Notes: a model not told the origin generated them from the sequence alone. A stretch of DNA of 25,851 bases from Verrucomicrobia bacterium UBA3063 (GCA_002366885.1 DFCD01000116.1:5345-31195), one strand, 5' to 3'. Positions 7,800-14,183 are shown, counted from the first letter of the stretch. Made by a program: numbers and translations.

Positions 7800-8644
7800 G
7801 GCCCCGCCTTACTGATCTGCCACAACCGGCGGGCGTCCTCGCTGCTTCTGGCTCCAGCGGAAGGGATCTTTTCCGCCCGGTTGGAGTAATACGCCCCTTG
7901 CCGGGGTCGCTCCGTACGGGCAGACAGCCAGACAGCTGTGTCGGCCCCTTGTTGATTGGTCCGGCCGAAATTTCGCTTAAGCCAGAGAAATGCGCGGGAG
8001 CGGATTCCTTGGTTCTCGTCCCCAAAGGCGGAATTCACCAACCCCGGATGGACCGCACAGATCCGGATTTTGGAATCCTCCAGGTTTCTGCCTTGTTCGG
8101 CCACATACAGGAGATTGGCCAGCTTGGAATGGCAGTAGGCCCGCCATCCGTCCCACTTTTTTTCGCCCTGCAGATTATCCCATTTCATTTTACCCCAACG
8201 GTGAGCCTCAGAGGCCGTGCAGAGTACCCGCGGATCATCCGATTTTTCCAGCAACGGAAAAAGCAGCTGGGTAAGGTCGAGGTAAGCCAGATGGTTCATC
8301 GCCCACGTCCTCTCATATCCCTCCGGCGTCAGATTCCGCTCCGCAAACCAGCCCCCCGCGTTGTTCCATAGGATATCCAGGGACGGCTCGTAGGCGGTGA
8401 TCCGATGGGCCAAGTCGACCACTTCCTTGCGAAGACTCAGGTCAGCCTGGTAAGTGCGAATCCCCGCAGCCCCCCGGGCAAGACAAGTGGCCCGCGTCTC
8501 CCCCAGTCGTTTGGCATCGCGGCCAATCAAAATAAGCTCTGCACCAAGGGCAGCCATGGCCTCGGCACCGGCTCGGCCAATTCCCCGCGTTGCCCCGGTG
8601 ATTAGGACAACTTTGCCTTTCATGGTGGGGAGCGGATTGGGCAT
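7796..8644 (-). CDS. Short-chain dehydrogenase/reductase (retinol-dehydrogenase-like)
   Basis: 282 aa. A classical-type SDR Rossmann fold: TGATRGIG (16-23) for dinucleotide binding, NNAG (94-97), Ser145 in CTASEAH, and the catalytic pair YCHSK (Tyr170, Lys174), followed by HPGLV. The GRD after the second strand suggests NADP preference. The overall pattern (long NLQGEKKWDGWRAYCHSKLANLL segment) is that of the retinol dehydrogenase/WWOX-like subgroup; the substrate is unknown. The start at 8644 is chosen over the Met at 8623 because AAGGAAG lies 4 bases upstream. That ribosome-binding site sits inside a small hairpin (8648-8665). The gene is coupled to dusB by a 4-base overlap. Confidence 0.88.
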   Translation of the reverse strand: MPNPLPTMKGKVVLITGATRGIGRAGAEAMAALGAELILIGRDAKRLGETRATCLARGAAGIRTYQADLSLRKEVVDLAHRITAYEPSLDILWNNAGGWFAERNLTPEGYERTWAMNHLAYLDLTQLLFPLLEKSDDPRVLCTASEAHRWGKMKWDNLQGEKKWDGWRAYCHSKLANLLYVAEQGRNLEDSKIRICAVHPGLVNSAFGDENQGIRSRAFLWLKRNFGRTNQQGADTAVWLSARTERPRQGAYYSNRAEKIPSAGARSSEDARRLWQISKAGP

Positions 8645-8647
8645 AGA

Positions 8648-8665
8648 TCTTCCTTAGCAGGAAGA
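8648..8665 (-). promoter_or_regulatory. Hairpin covering the ribosome-binding site of the dehydrogenase gene
   Basis: On the minus strand TCTTCC pairs with GGAAGA across the 6-base loop TGCTAA. The 3' arm is the Shine-Dalgarno of the gene starting at 8644. Six perfect pairs could limit initiation. No regulator is evident. Confidence 0.4.
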
Positions 8666-8674
8666 CGCTGGATG

Positions 8675-8844
8675 TGGAGCCATGGGGATTGCCGCCCTGT
8701 GCCCTCCGGCCATCCGAATTTCGCCTCCGGCAGATTGAATTTATGCTCCAAGCTGCGCTTGGAGCCATGGGGATTGCCGCCCTGTGCCCTCCGGCCATCC
8801 GAATTTCGCCTCCGGCAGATTGAATTTATGCTCCAAGCTGCGCT
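8675..8844 (-). repeat. Two perfect 85-bp tandem repeats carrying copies of the tRNA-Ala 3' end
   Basis: Units 8675-8759 and 8760-8844 are identical. Each begins (plus strand) with TGGAGCCATGGGGATT, which is exactly the last 16 bases of the adjacent tRNA gene (8845-8860), so the tRNA end forms a partial third unit. At each junction a 9-bp inverted repeat (GCTCCAAGC / GCTTGGAGC, 3-base loop) forms a hairpin using the last bases of the tRNA copy. Within a unit GCCGGAGG occurs twice as a direct repeat. The repeats lie downstream of the tRNA in the direction of tRNA transcription and upstream of the dehydrogenase gene. Confidence 0.95.
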
Positions 8845-8917
8845 TGGAGCCATGGGGATTCGAACCCCAGACCTCCTCAATGCCATTGAGGCGCTCTACC
8901 AACTGAGCTATGACCCC
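8845..8917 (-). tRNA. tRNA-Ala (anticodon GGC)
   Basis: Read on the minus strand the gene is 73 nt. The acceptor stem GGGGTCA pairs with TGGCTCC and includes the G3-U70 pair that identifies alanine tRNA; the discriminator base is A73. The D-arm is AGCTCAGTTGGTAGAGC. The anticodon stem CCTCA/TGAGG holds the loop ATGGCAT, giving GGC. The T-arm contains GGTTCGAAT. CCA is not encoded; the bases after A73 are AGC. The last 16 bases recur in the repeats just downstream. Confidence 0.97.
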
Positions 8918-8927
8918 GAAAGCAGAA

Positions 8928-8956
8928 ATCTTATCGCAGCTTCTTGTCCCAGCCAA
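8928..8956 (-). promoter_or_regulatory. Promoter of tRNA-Ala
   Basis: On the minus strand TTGGCT (8956-8951) and TAAGAT (8933-8928) have a 17-base spacer, and the tRNA 5' end follows 10 bases after the -10. This is the geometry expected for a stable-RNA promoter. Confidence 0.6.
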
Positions 8957-9004
8957 GGCAAACCCTTGCTTGCGGAATACGTTCTGCCTGACCAAGATAA
9001 CCAA

Positions 9005-9826
9005 ATGAACCGCCTTTTCCTCCCTCTCGCCGGCCTTACCACACTTTTGCTAGCCTCCTGCTCCCAAACCCCGCCGGGTTCTGATGCCGAGGACGAGAGA
9101 AATCCTTTTTTCCGGCAGGCCGCCAAGGATGTCGCCGACCTAAACTACCCGGCTGCCATCAAACAGTTTGAGAAAGCCCTGGCCGTGAATCCCAATGTCG
9201 CCAAAGCGTACCTGCAAATCGGCATGCTCTATGGAGACAAACTCGGCGATCATGTAAGCGCCATCTACTTTTACCAAAAGTATCTGGAAGCAAGACCGAA
9301 CGCCTCAGAGCGCGAGATGGTCCTCAACGCCATGGAAAAGGCCAAGATCGACCTATCCCTCAGCCTGACCAACACCGGTCCCCAGAACGCCGCCGAAATG
9401 GCGAAAATCAGCCGGGAGAACATCGATTTAAAACAGCAGGTTACCCAGCTTCAAGGGGCTCTTGCCGCCAAGGAGGTTCAGGTCGCCCAAAGTGCTGGTG
9501 TGGCGACACCTCCAAAAGCTTCCCCTGCCGCGGTGGTTCCCGCCACCCCTCCTTCCGGCGACAAAAAAACCTCCCCCAAAGCCGAGTCGTCCCCCATGCC
9601 GGCTGTCCCCAGCATCACCCCTCCCGCTGCCCCCGCCGAGGCGGCCGTGCCCGCAAGCGGCTCCAAACAACACACCATTTCCAAGGGCGATACGCTTTGG
9701 AAGCTAGCCAAACATTATTACCCCGCCTCCCTCGATCTCAACGAGGAGATCGCCAAAATCAAAGCCGCCAATCCAGGGTTGGATGACCGGAACCTGAAAA
9801 TCGGAAACGTCATCGTCATTCCGTGA
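9005..9826 (+). CDS. Lipoprotein with TPR and C-terminal LysM domain
   Basis: 273 aa. The lipoprotein signal peptide is MNRLFLPLAGLTTLLLASC, with lipobox Cys19. Residues about 34-100 are TPR-like (AAIKQFEKALAVNPNVAKAY, AIYFYQKYLEARPN), followed by a short coiled-coil stretch (about 130-160) and a Pro/Ala/Ser-rich linker (about 165-220). The last 51 residues (223-273) are a LysM domain (KGDTLWKLAKHYYP ... NPGLDDRNLKIGNVIVIP), which binds peptidoglycan. A membrane-anchored, cell-wall-contacting role follows. The frame is open far upstream, but that part is translated tRNA and repeat sequence, so ATG 9005 at the signal peptide is the start. No clear Shine-Dalgarno is seen. It overlaps the next gene by 4 bases (GTGA). 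Confidence 0.88.
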   Translation: MNRLFLPLAGLTTLLLASCSQTPPGSDAEDERNPFFRQAAKDVADLNYPAAIKQFEKALAVNPNVAKAYLQIGMLYGDKLGDHVSAIYFYQKYLEARPNASEREMVLNAMEKAKIDLSLSLTNTGPQNAAEMAKISRENIDLKQQVTQLQGALAAKEVQVAQSAGVATPPKASPAAVVPATPPSGDKKTSPKAESSPMPAVPSITPPAAPAEAAVPASGSKQHTISKGDTLWKLAKHYYPASLDLNEEIAKIKAANPGLDDRNLKIGNVIVIP

Positions 9827-10440
9827 GCCGCAGAACGCAACATTCTGAGGATGATGCTGGGCTCCCCCTGAGCTCCGGAAACGCAATGGAGGATATCGGT
9901 CAAGAGCTTCAACAAAGGCAGCAGGAGTTGATCCTGCTCCAGCGTCAGCAGCAGGAGCTCGAGGAACGCAAAAAGCGCCTCGAGGAGCTCAATTCCAGGC
10001 GCAATGAACTTGTACATGGACAGAGGGAGATCCGGGAACGCCTTTTGCGAGCCATCGTCATCCTCGAGCGGGCCGAATCCCAAGGGCGCAAGGAGGTGGA
10101 ACAAATGCATGAGACCCGACAGTCTTTCAGCGAGCAACTGGCGGAAATCAACGCCATTCAGCCGGGAGAATGGAGCCCCACCTCCATTGAGGAAGAACTT
10201 TCCCGTGCCCTCGCCAGGGTGGATCAGGCCTCAGCCGTATACACCCAATCCCGCGCCAAGCTGGATGCGCTGCGAGGCCGGGAACTTGAGCCTAGCGATG
10301 AAGACCAGGAGCAGGCGGGAGCCGCCGCCAGCCCTCTTGGAGATTCCTTCGGAAACAATTTTTCACGGGGCCTTGCCTTCAATCTGCCCCTAATCCTTGC
10401 CGTGGCTTTAGGGTGGGTTTTACATCTTATCCTCAAATAA
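9823..10440 (+). CDS. Coiled-coil protein with C-terminal membrane anchor (unknown function)
   Basis: 205 aa from GTG 9823, whose last bases form the stop of the lipoprotein gene (GTGA). An alternative ATG at 9886 would remove 21 residues of unremarkable sequence. Residues about 24-150 are dominated by Glu/Gln/Arg/Leu heptads (QELQQRQQELILLQRQQQEL), a strong coiled coil. A low-complexity acidic stretch follows, then a single hydrophobic helix (about 184-204) at the very C-terminus, making it a tail-anchored cytoplasmic-facing protein by topology. I do not recognise a family. The coupling to a LysM lipoprotein suggests an envelope role, but this is only context. Confidence 0.75.
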   Translation: MSRRTQHSEDDAGLPLSSGNAMEDIGQELQQRQQELILLQRQQQELEERKKRLEELNSRRNELVHGQREIRERLLRAIVILERAESQGRKEVEQMHETRQSFSEQLAEINAIQPGEWSPTSIEEELSRALARVDQASAVYTQSRAKLDALRGRELEPSDEDQEQAGAAASPLGDSFGNNFSRGLAFNLPLILAVALGWVLHLILK

Positions 10441-10484
10441 CCCCACTCCCCCCTCCCCTGCCTAAGGCAGCTATTACCCCGGGA

Positions 10485-10513
10485 TTGCTGAGGCTGACAA
10501 ATCAGGTTCAAAT
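10485..10513 (+). promoter_or_regulatory. Possible promoter of the small membrane protein gene
   Basis: TTGCTG (10485-10490) and TCAAAT (10508-10513) have a 17-base spacer, and the ATG follows 6 bases later with no Shine-Dalgarno. A direct repeat CAAATCAGG occurs twice with two bases between (10499-10507 and 10510-10518 approximately), overlapping the proposed -10 and reaching the start; it could be an operator. Both hexamers are weak matches. Confidence 0.25.
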
Positions 10514-10519
10514 CAGGCC

Positions 10520-10810
10520 ATGTCGATACCTGGCTTCCGGCGCGACCCTATCCACGAGGAGTTGCGAAGACTGAACCGTGAATCCGTTCGCCTCGGCCAC
10601 ACAGCACGCCGGTTGGTCGAGGAATCCGCACACAGGTCCTCCCTGCAGGGCAGATCATCGGGTCGGACCTCAATTCAGGAACCAGGAACGCGTGCCCCCC
10701 ACCTTAGGGTGGAAACCCGCCTAGCGAAGCGTAGGGTTCTGCTGGCGCTTACCTTGGCCGTTCTCCTGGCCTTAGCCCTGTATCTCCTGTTGTCGGGAAA
10801 CTCCGCGTAG
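10520..10810 (+). CDS. Small single-pass membrane protein (unknown function)
   Basis: 96 aa. The N-terminal half is Arg/Glu-rich and helical (HEELRRLNRESVRLGHTARRLVEESA), followed by a polar Ser/Arg linker. A strongly hydrophobic C-terminal helix sits at about 72-91 (VLLALTLAVLLALALYLLL) after the basic KRR, again a tail-anchored layout like the gene before it. No family is recognised. The gene lies between the coiled-coil gene and the convergent end of rplQ. That it is real rests on the coherent helix-plus-anchor composition and the similarity of layout to its neighbour, not on homology. Confidence 0.55.
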   Translation: MSIPGFRRDPIHEELRRLNRESVRLGHTARRLVEESAHRSSLQGRSSGRTSIQEPGTRAPHLRVETRLAKRRVLLALTLAVLLALALYLLLSGNSA

Positions 10811-10833
10811 AAGTAGATTCCCCAACCCCCCCC

Positions 10834-10852
10834 TCCATCGGAGCAGGATGGA
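10834..10852 (+). terminator. Weak hairpin between the small membrane protein gene and the end of rplQ
   Basis: TCCATC / GATGGA form a 6-bp stem with a 7-base loop in the space between the convergent genes. For plus-strand transcripts a run of eight T follows, but 13 bases away and inside rplQ. For minus-strand transcripts there is no T run. Terminator function is doubtful. Confidence 0.25.
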
Positions 10853-10861
10853 CTGGTCGCC

Positions 10862-11311
10862 TTACTTTTTTTTGCCGGACTTGGGTTTTGCTTCGACTTC
10901 CTTGCGGGCTTTTCCGGAATCCTTCTCCTGATTGGCAGGCGCCGCCTCGGCAGCGGGTCTTTCCACCCACTCAAGAAGGGCGATGGGGGCGGCATCCCCC
11001 ACCCTGGAGCCAAGCTTAAGGATACGGGTATATCCCCCCGCCCTGTTTTTAAAACGAGGAGCAATCTCTGCGAACAGCTTGTGGACCAGGTTGTTTTCAT
11101 GGAGGGCCGCAATCGCAAGGCGCCGATGGTGGAGGGAACCTTTCTTTCCAAGGGTCACCAATTTCTCCGCCACCGGTCGCGCTGCCTTCGCCCGCGCCAC
11201 GGTCGTGCGAACCCTCTCATGCCGGATGAGGGATCCAACCAGGTTCGCCAGCATGCTGTCGCGATGCTGGGAAGTCCGGCCAAGTTTGATGGTGCGCCGC
11301 AGATGCCTCAT
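10862..11311 (-). CDS. rplQ: 50S ribosomal protein L17
   Basis: 149 aa. The core MRHLRRTIKLGRTSQHRDSMLANLVGSLI matches the invariant L17 start; KAARPVAEKLVTLGK and the GGYTRILKL motif follow. L17 sits near the peptide exit tunnel of the large subunit. After about residue 118 there is an Ala/Lys/Glu/Pro-rich tail ending KSGKKK, beyond the usual bacterial length of about 120-130. It is the last gene of the ribosomal cluster, and its ATG overlaps the rpoA stop by 4 bases, so its expression is tied to that of the alpha subunit. Confidence 0.97.
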   Translation of the reverse strand: MRHLRRTIKLGRTSQHRDSMLANLVGSLIRHERVRTTVARAKAARPVAEKLVTLGKKGSLHHRRLAIAALHENNLVHKLFAEIAPRFKNRAGGYTRILKLGSRVGDAAPIALLEWVERPAAEAAPANQEKDSGKARKEVEAKPKSGKKK

Positions 11312-12342
11312 GACTGACCATTCGCACCGACCGCTTCCACGGGAGGCAGAGGCAGACTGGCGAGCAGGGTGCTGTCAAATTTCATCCCCAGGGAAAGCCC
11401 CAGAGAGGTCAGCTTGTCCTTAATCTCATTCAGGGACTTTTTGCCAAAATTCCGGTATTTCAGCATCTCGGCCTCGCTTTTAAGGGCGAGTTGCCCGACG
11501 GTGGTGATATTGGCGTTGTTCAGACAGTTGGCCGCACGAACCGAAAGCTCGATCTCGTTTACGCTCATGGCCAGCAGCTTCTTCAAGGCGGTGTTCTCCA
11601 CCGGGGCCTCGAATTTTACTTCCTCAAACTCGATAGGTTCTTTGTCAAAATTGGCAAAGATATCCAGGTGGTGGCGAAGGATCCCGGCTGAATGCAGCAG
11701 GGCTTCATCCGGGGTTAGTCGGCCATCCGTCCAAACCTCGAGTACCAACTTGTCGTAGTCTGTCCGTTGGCCGACCCGGGTGTTTTTAACCTCGTATTTG
11801 ACTTTTTTGACCGGGGAAAAGAGGGAGTCCACCGGGATGAGCCCGATAGGGGAATCCTCCCTTTTGTTCTCTTCCCAGGTGGCATAACCGCGACCCACCC
11901 GCACCTCGAGTTCAGCCTCAAATTTTGCTTTTTTGTCGAGGGTGCAGATCACTTCCTTGGGATTCAGGATTTCGATCCCGGCGTCCAGCTCGATGTCCGC
12001 TGCAGTCACCGGTCCTTCTTTGTTGACCTTCAGGGTCAGCAGTCTCGGCTCACGGTTCGGCAACTTGAACTTGAGCTTTTTGAGGTTCAGGACGATTTCG
12101 GTGACATCCTCAACCACGTGATCTACCGTACTGAATTCATGCTGGATCCCGGCGATTTTCACGCTGGTGATAGCCGCACCTTCCAGCGAACTCAGCAGAA
12201 CCCGGCGGAGGGAATTTCCCAAGGTATGGCCATAGCCGGCCTCAAAGGGCTCCGCGGTGAACTTTCCGTATACTTCGGTGGAGCCGTCCTCGTCCTTTTG
12301 CAGGCGGTTCGGCAATTCGAATCGTCCAAGTCTCAGGGGCAT
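11308..12342 (-). CDS. rpoA: DNA-directed RNA polymerase subunit alpha
   Basis: 344 aa. The N-terminal domain carries the dimerisation and assembly motifs (PFEAGYGHTLGNSLRRVLLSSLEGAAIT near residues 33-60). The C-terminal domain includes SVRAANCLNNANITTVGQL, with Arg269 equivalent to the UP-element-contacting Arg265 of E. coli alpha, then FGKKSLNEIKDKL. A Pro-rich tail ends the protein. The alpha dimer nucleates core polymerase assembly and receives activator contacts. The gene is separated from rpsD by a structured 109-base leader, the longest gap inside the cluster, and overlaps rplQ by 4 bases. Only a weak AGAGAAG precedes the ATG. Confidence 0.98.
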   Translation of the reverse strand: MPLRLGRFELPNRLQKDEDGSTEVYGKFTAEPFEAGYGHTLGNSLRRVLLSSLEGAAITSVKIAGIQHEFSTVDHVVEDVTEIVLNLKKLKFKLPNREPRLLTLKVNKEGPVTAADIELDAGIEILNPKEVICTLDKKAKFEAELEVRVGRGYATWEENKREDSPIGLIPVDSLFSPVKKVKYEVKNTRVGQRTDYDKLVLEVWTDGRLTPDEALLHSAGILRHHLDIFANFDKEPIEFEEVKFEAPVENTALKKLLAMSVNEIELSVRAANCLNNANITTVGQLALKSEAEMLKYRNFGKKSLNEIKDKLTSLGLSLGMKFDSTLLASLPLPPVEAVGANGQS

Positions 12343-12357
12343 GATGTCTTCTCTTTC

Positions 12358-12438
12358 CGGCCGGGTTACCCCTTCCCCGCTACCCTGGGAAGGGACCGAC
12401 GGCCGAGCTGATGTTGCTGTTATTCTGCTACCGGTAGC
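12358..12438 (-). promoter_or_regulatory. Structured leader between rpsD and rpoA
   Basis: The gap holds an 8-bp perfect stem CCCTTCCC (12370-12377) / GGGAAGGG (12387-12394) with a 9-base loop. It is nested inside CGGCCG (12358-12363) / CGGCCG (12400-12405). Separately there is a 12-base perfect palindrome GCTACCGGTAGC (12427-12438) near the rpsD stop. No T run follows, so readthrough is likely. An RNA regulatory element or processing site controlling rpoA/rplQ is a reasonable inference. Confidence 0.5.
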
Positions 12439-12451
12439 GGGCGGCAGATTT

Positions 12452-13063
12452 TTATGACCTCGAGTACAACTCCACGACCAACTGTTCGTTGGCGACGGGG
12501 GTCAGTTCCTCACGGGTGGGAATCCTTGTCAGGGTTCCCTTAAAAGCGTCCTTATTGAGAGTGAGCCAGTCGACAAGCGGGCGAATCTGTGTGGTTTCCA
12601 GTCCGCGGGTCCCCAGCTGGCGGGACTTGGGATTGTCCCTCACCTCAACGACATCCCCAGGGCGGCAGGAATAGCTGGGAATACTTACCCTTCGGCCATT
12701 CACGTTGATGTGCCCGTGCGTGACCATTTGACGGGCCCCACGACGCGTGGAGGAAAAGCCCAGGCGGTCAACCACCGTGTCCAGTCTGGTTTCCAGTATC
12801 TGGAGCATTTTCTCACCCGTGACACCGCGGCTTTGCATCGCCTTGTGGTAGACACGGCGGAACTGTTTCTCCAAAAGCCCGTACCCAAACTTCATCTTCT
12901 GCTTTTCCCCGAGCGCGATCGCATAATCAGATTGTTTTCTCCGCCCCTTGGCACCATGAACCCCCGGGGGGAAATTTCTGCGCTCCAGGGCTTTGGAGGC
13001 GCCGAAGATCGGCTGGCCGAAGCGGCGGTTAATCTTGTCGCGGGGACCGGTGTAACGTGCCAT
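12452..13063 (-). CDS. rpsD: 30S ribosomal protein S4
   Basis: 203 aa. S4 nucleates assembly of the 30S body by binding 16S rRNA, and in many bacteria represses its own operon. Seen: MARYTGPRDKINRRFG at the start, FPPGVHGAKGRRKQSDYAIALGEKQKMKFGYG, and the S4 RNA-binding domain RLDTVVDRLGFSSTRRGARQMVTHGHINVNG. The N-terminal Cys zinc knot of some S4 proteins is absent. The start is placed at 13063, 32 codons inside the longest frame, because the conserved N-terminus begins there and AAAAGG lies 8 bases upstream. Confidence 0.98.
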   Translation of the reverse strand: MARYTGPRDKINRRFGQPIFGASKALERRNFPPGVHGAKGRRKQSDYAIALGEKQKMKFGYGLLEKQFRRVYHKAMQSRGVTGEKMLQILETRLDTVVDRLGFSSTRRGARQMVTHGHINVNGRRVSIPSYSCRPGDVVEVRDNPKSRQLGTRGLETTQIRPLVDWLTLNKDAFKGTLTRIPTREELTPVANEQLVVELYSRS

Positions 13064-13076
13064 GGAAAATCCTTTT

Positions 13077-13652
13077 TTAAACGCGCCGCGCCTTGCGCAT
13101 GCGGCAACCATTAAAAGGCACCGGGGTGACATCCCGGATTGTGCTGACTTCCAGTCCAACCGCCTGCAGGGCGCGCACGGCCGATTCGCGGCCCGTACCA
13201 GGGCCTTTCAGACGCACTTCGACCTCCTTGACCCCGTGGGCCATCGCTTGCCGGCAGGCGTCTTGTGCCACCACTTGGGCCACATAGGCGGTGGATTTCT
13301 TTGAGCCACGGAAGCCCATCTTCCCGGCGCTGGACCAGGCGATCACATTTCCCCGGGGATCCGTGATCGAAACAACGGTGTTGTTAAAGGTGGCCAACAC
13401 GTGGGCGACCCCGTGTTGGATCTGTTTGGCTCCCTTGATTTTCGGGATTTTTACTTTGGCTGCATCATCCAAGCCGTCCAGGGTGAGGCTTTCCGGGGCG
13501 ATAATCGGCTCGGCCTTTTGCTGCGCATCCTTGCCGGAAGACTTTCCCGCCGGTGCCTTCGCTTTTTTCTCTTTGGGGGCAGCAGGTTTGGCGCCCTCGG
13601 CCTTTGCCGGTGCGGGCTTCTTTTCCTGCGGTTTGCTCTCGGCTTCGCTCAT
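13077..13652 (-). CDS. rpsK: 30S ribosomal protein S11 with long N-terminal extension
   Basis: 191 aa against about 129 in most bacteria. The conserved part begins near residue 73 (KGAKQIQHGVAHVLATFNNTVVSITDPRGNVIAWSS) and ends with the typical TPVPFNGCRMRKARRV, forming the platform near the mRNA exit. The first about 65 residues are Lys/Ala/Pro/Glu-rich (KKPAPAKAEGAKPAAPKEKK) and have no counterpart in ordinary S11. No ATG lies between residue 1 and the conserved core, so the extension appears genuine. No Shine-Dalgarno is visible; the rpsM stop is only 6 bases upstream, so coupling is likely. Confidence 0.95.
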   Translation of the reverse strand: MSEAESKPQEKKPAPAKAEGAKPAAPKEKKAKAPAGKSSGKDAQQKAEPIIAPESLTLDGLDDAAKVKIPKIKGAKQIQHGVAHVLATFNNTVVSITDPRGNVIAWSSAGKMGFRGSKKSTAYVAQVVAQDACRQAMAHGVKEVEVRLKGPGTGRESAVRALQAVGLEVSTIRDVTPVPFNGCRMRKARRV

Positions 13653-13658
13653 AATTTT

Positions 13659-14054
13659 TTACGTTTTCGCCGACTTGGCGTCTTTGCTGCGTATCACACC
13701 CACCGTCTTCCGGGGACCCTTGCGGGTACGGGCGTTGGTCGAGGTGCGCTGACCGCGGACCGGAAGCCCCTTCCGGTGACGGATTCCCCGGTAGCAGTTG
13801 ATGGACTGAAGGCGCTTGAGATTCTGCTGGATGTCGCGACGCAGGTCTCCCTCAATGAGAAAACGGTTGCGCTGGATCACCCCAATGATTCGGTTGATCT
13901 GCTGATCGGTGAGGTCCTTCGCCCGCATCTCCGTGGGAATTTCGGCCTCCTCGACAACCCGGCGGGCACGGGCGGGACCGATGCCATAAATGTAGCGAAG
14001 GCTAAATTCAGCCTTTTTCTCTCCGGGAACATCGATGCCAAGAATGCGCGGCAT
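13659..14054 (-). CDS. rpsM: 30S ribosomal protein S13
   Basis: 131 aa. PRILGIDVPGEKKAEFSLRYIYGIGPARA is the canonical start, and the protein ends with the basic tail RGQRTSTNARTRKGPRKTVG. S13 sits in the 30S head, contacting the P-site tRNA and, through bridges, the 50S subunit. The start is 14054 rather than 14117, because the upstream codons overlap rpmJ and the conserved N-terminus begins here. It is 4 bases after the rpmJ stop. Confidence 0.98.
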   Translation of the reverse strand: MPRILGIDVPGEKKAEFSLRYIYGIGPARARRVVEEAEIPTEMRAKDLTDQQINRIIGVIQRNRFLIEGDLRRDIQQNLKRLQSINCYRGIRHRKGLPVRGQRTSTNARTRKGPRKTVGVIRSKDAKSAKT

Positions 14055-14058
14055 ATCT

Positions 14059-14175
14059 TCAGCCTTGCCTCTGTTTGAGGCGCGGGTTTTTCTTGTTGAT
14101 GATGTAGATACGACCACGCCTGCGGACGACCTGGCAGTCGCTCGTGCGCCTTTTGACTGATGCTCGAACCTTCAT
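14059..14175 (-). CDS. rpmJ: 50S ribosomal protein L36, zinc-free type
   Basis: 38 aa: MKVRASVKRRTSDC at the start, then VVRRRGRIYIINKKNPRL and the invariant end KQRQG. L36 binds 23S rRNA late in assembly. Of the four zinc ligands of the common form (Cys11, Cys14, Cys27, His33) only Cys14 remains; the others are Thr11, Asn27 and Leu33, so it cannot hold zinc. The 'YIINKKNP' stretch resembles chlamydial L36. No Shine-Dalgarno is visible, and a hairpin (14184-14199) lies just upstream. infA, often found next to rpmJ, is absent here. Confidence 0.95.
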   Translation of the reverse strand: MKVRASVKRRTSDCQVVRRRGRIYIINKKNPRLKQRQG

Positions 14176-14183
14176 AAACGTAA

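Noticed and set aside
6783..7889. 368-codon plus-strand frame across dusB
   Set aside because: Antisense to a complete DusB with its catalytic Cys and FMN motifs.
8675..8860. CRISPR array
   Set aside because: The units are 85 bp, perfectly contiguous and without unique spacers, and no cas gene is present.
8675..8917. Attachment site of a resident integrated element
   Set aside because: The tRNA 3' copies are only 85 bp apart, and no integrase or mobile gene lies in the window; only a relic could be argued, so it is treated as a finding about repeats.
8672..9004. 111-codon in-frame extension of the LysM lipoprotein
   Set aside because: It translates the tRNA-Ala gene and the tandem repeats; the lipoprotein signal peptide begins at 9005.
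13064..13159. Longer N-terminus for S4
   Set aside because: The extra codons overlap rpsK, and the canonical MARYTGPR start has its own Shine-Dalgarno.
13401..14078. 225-codon plus-strand frame across rpsK and rpsM
   Set aside because: Antisense shadow of two clear ribosomal genes.
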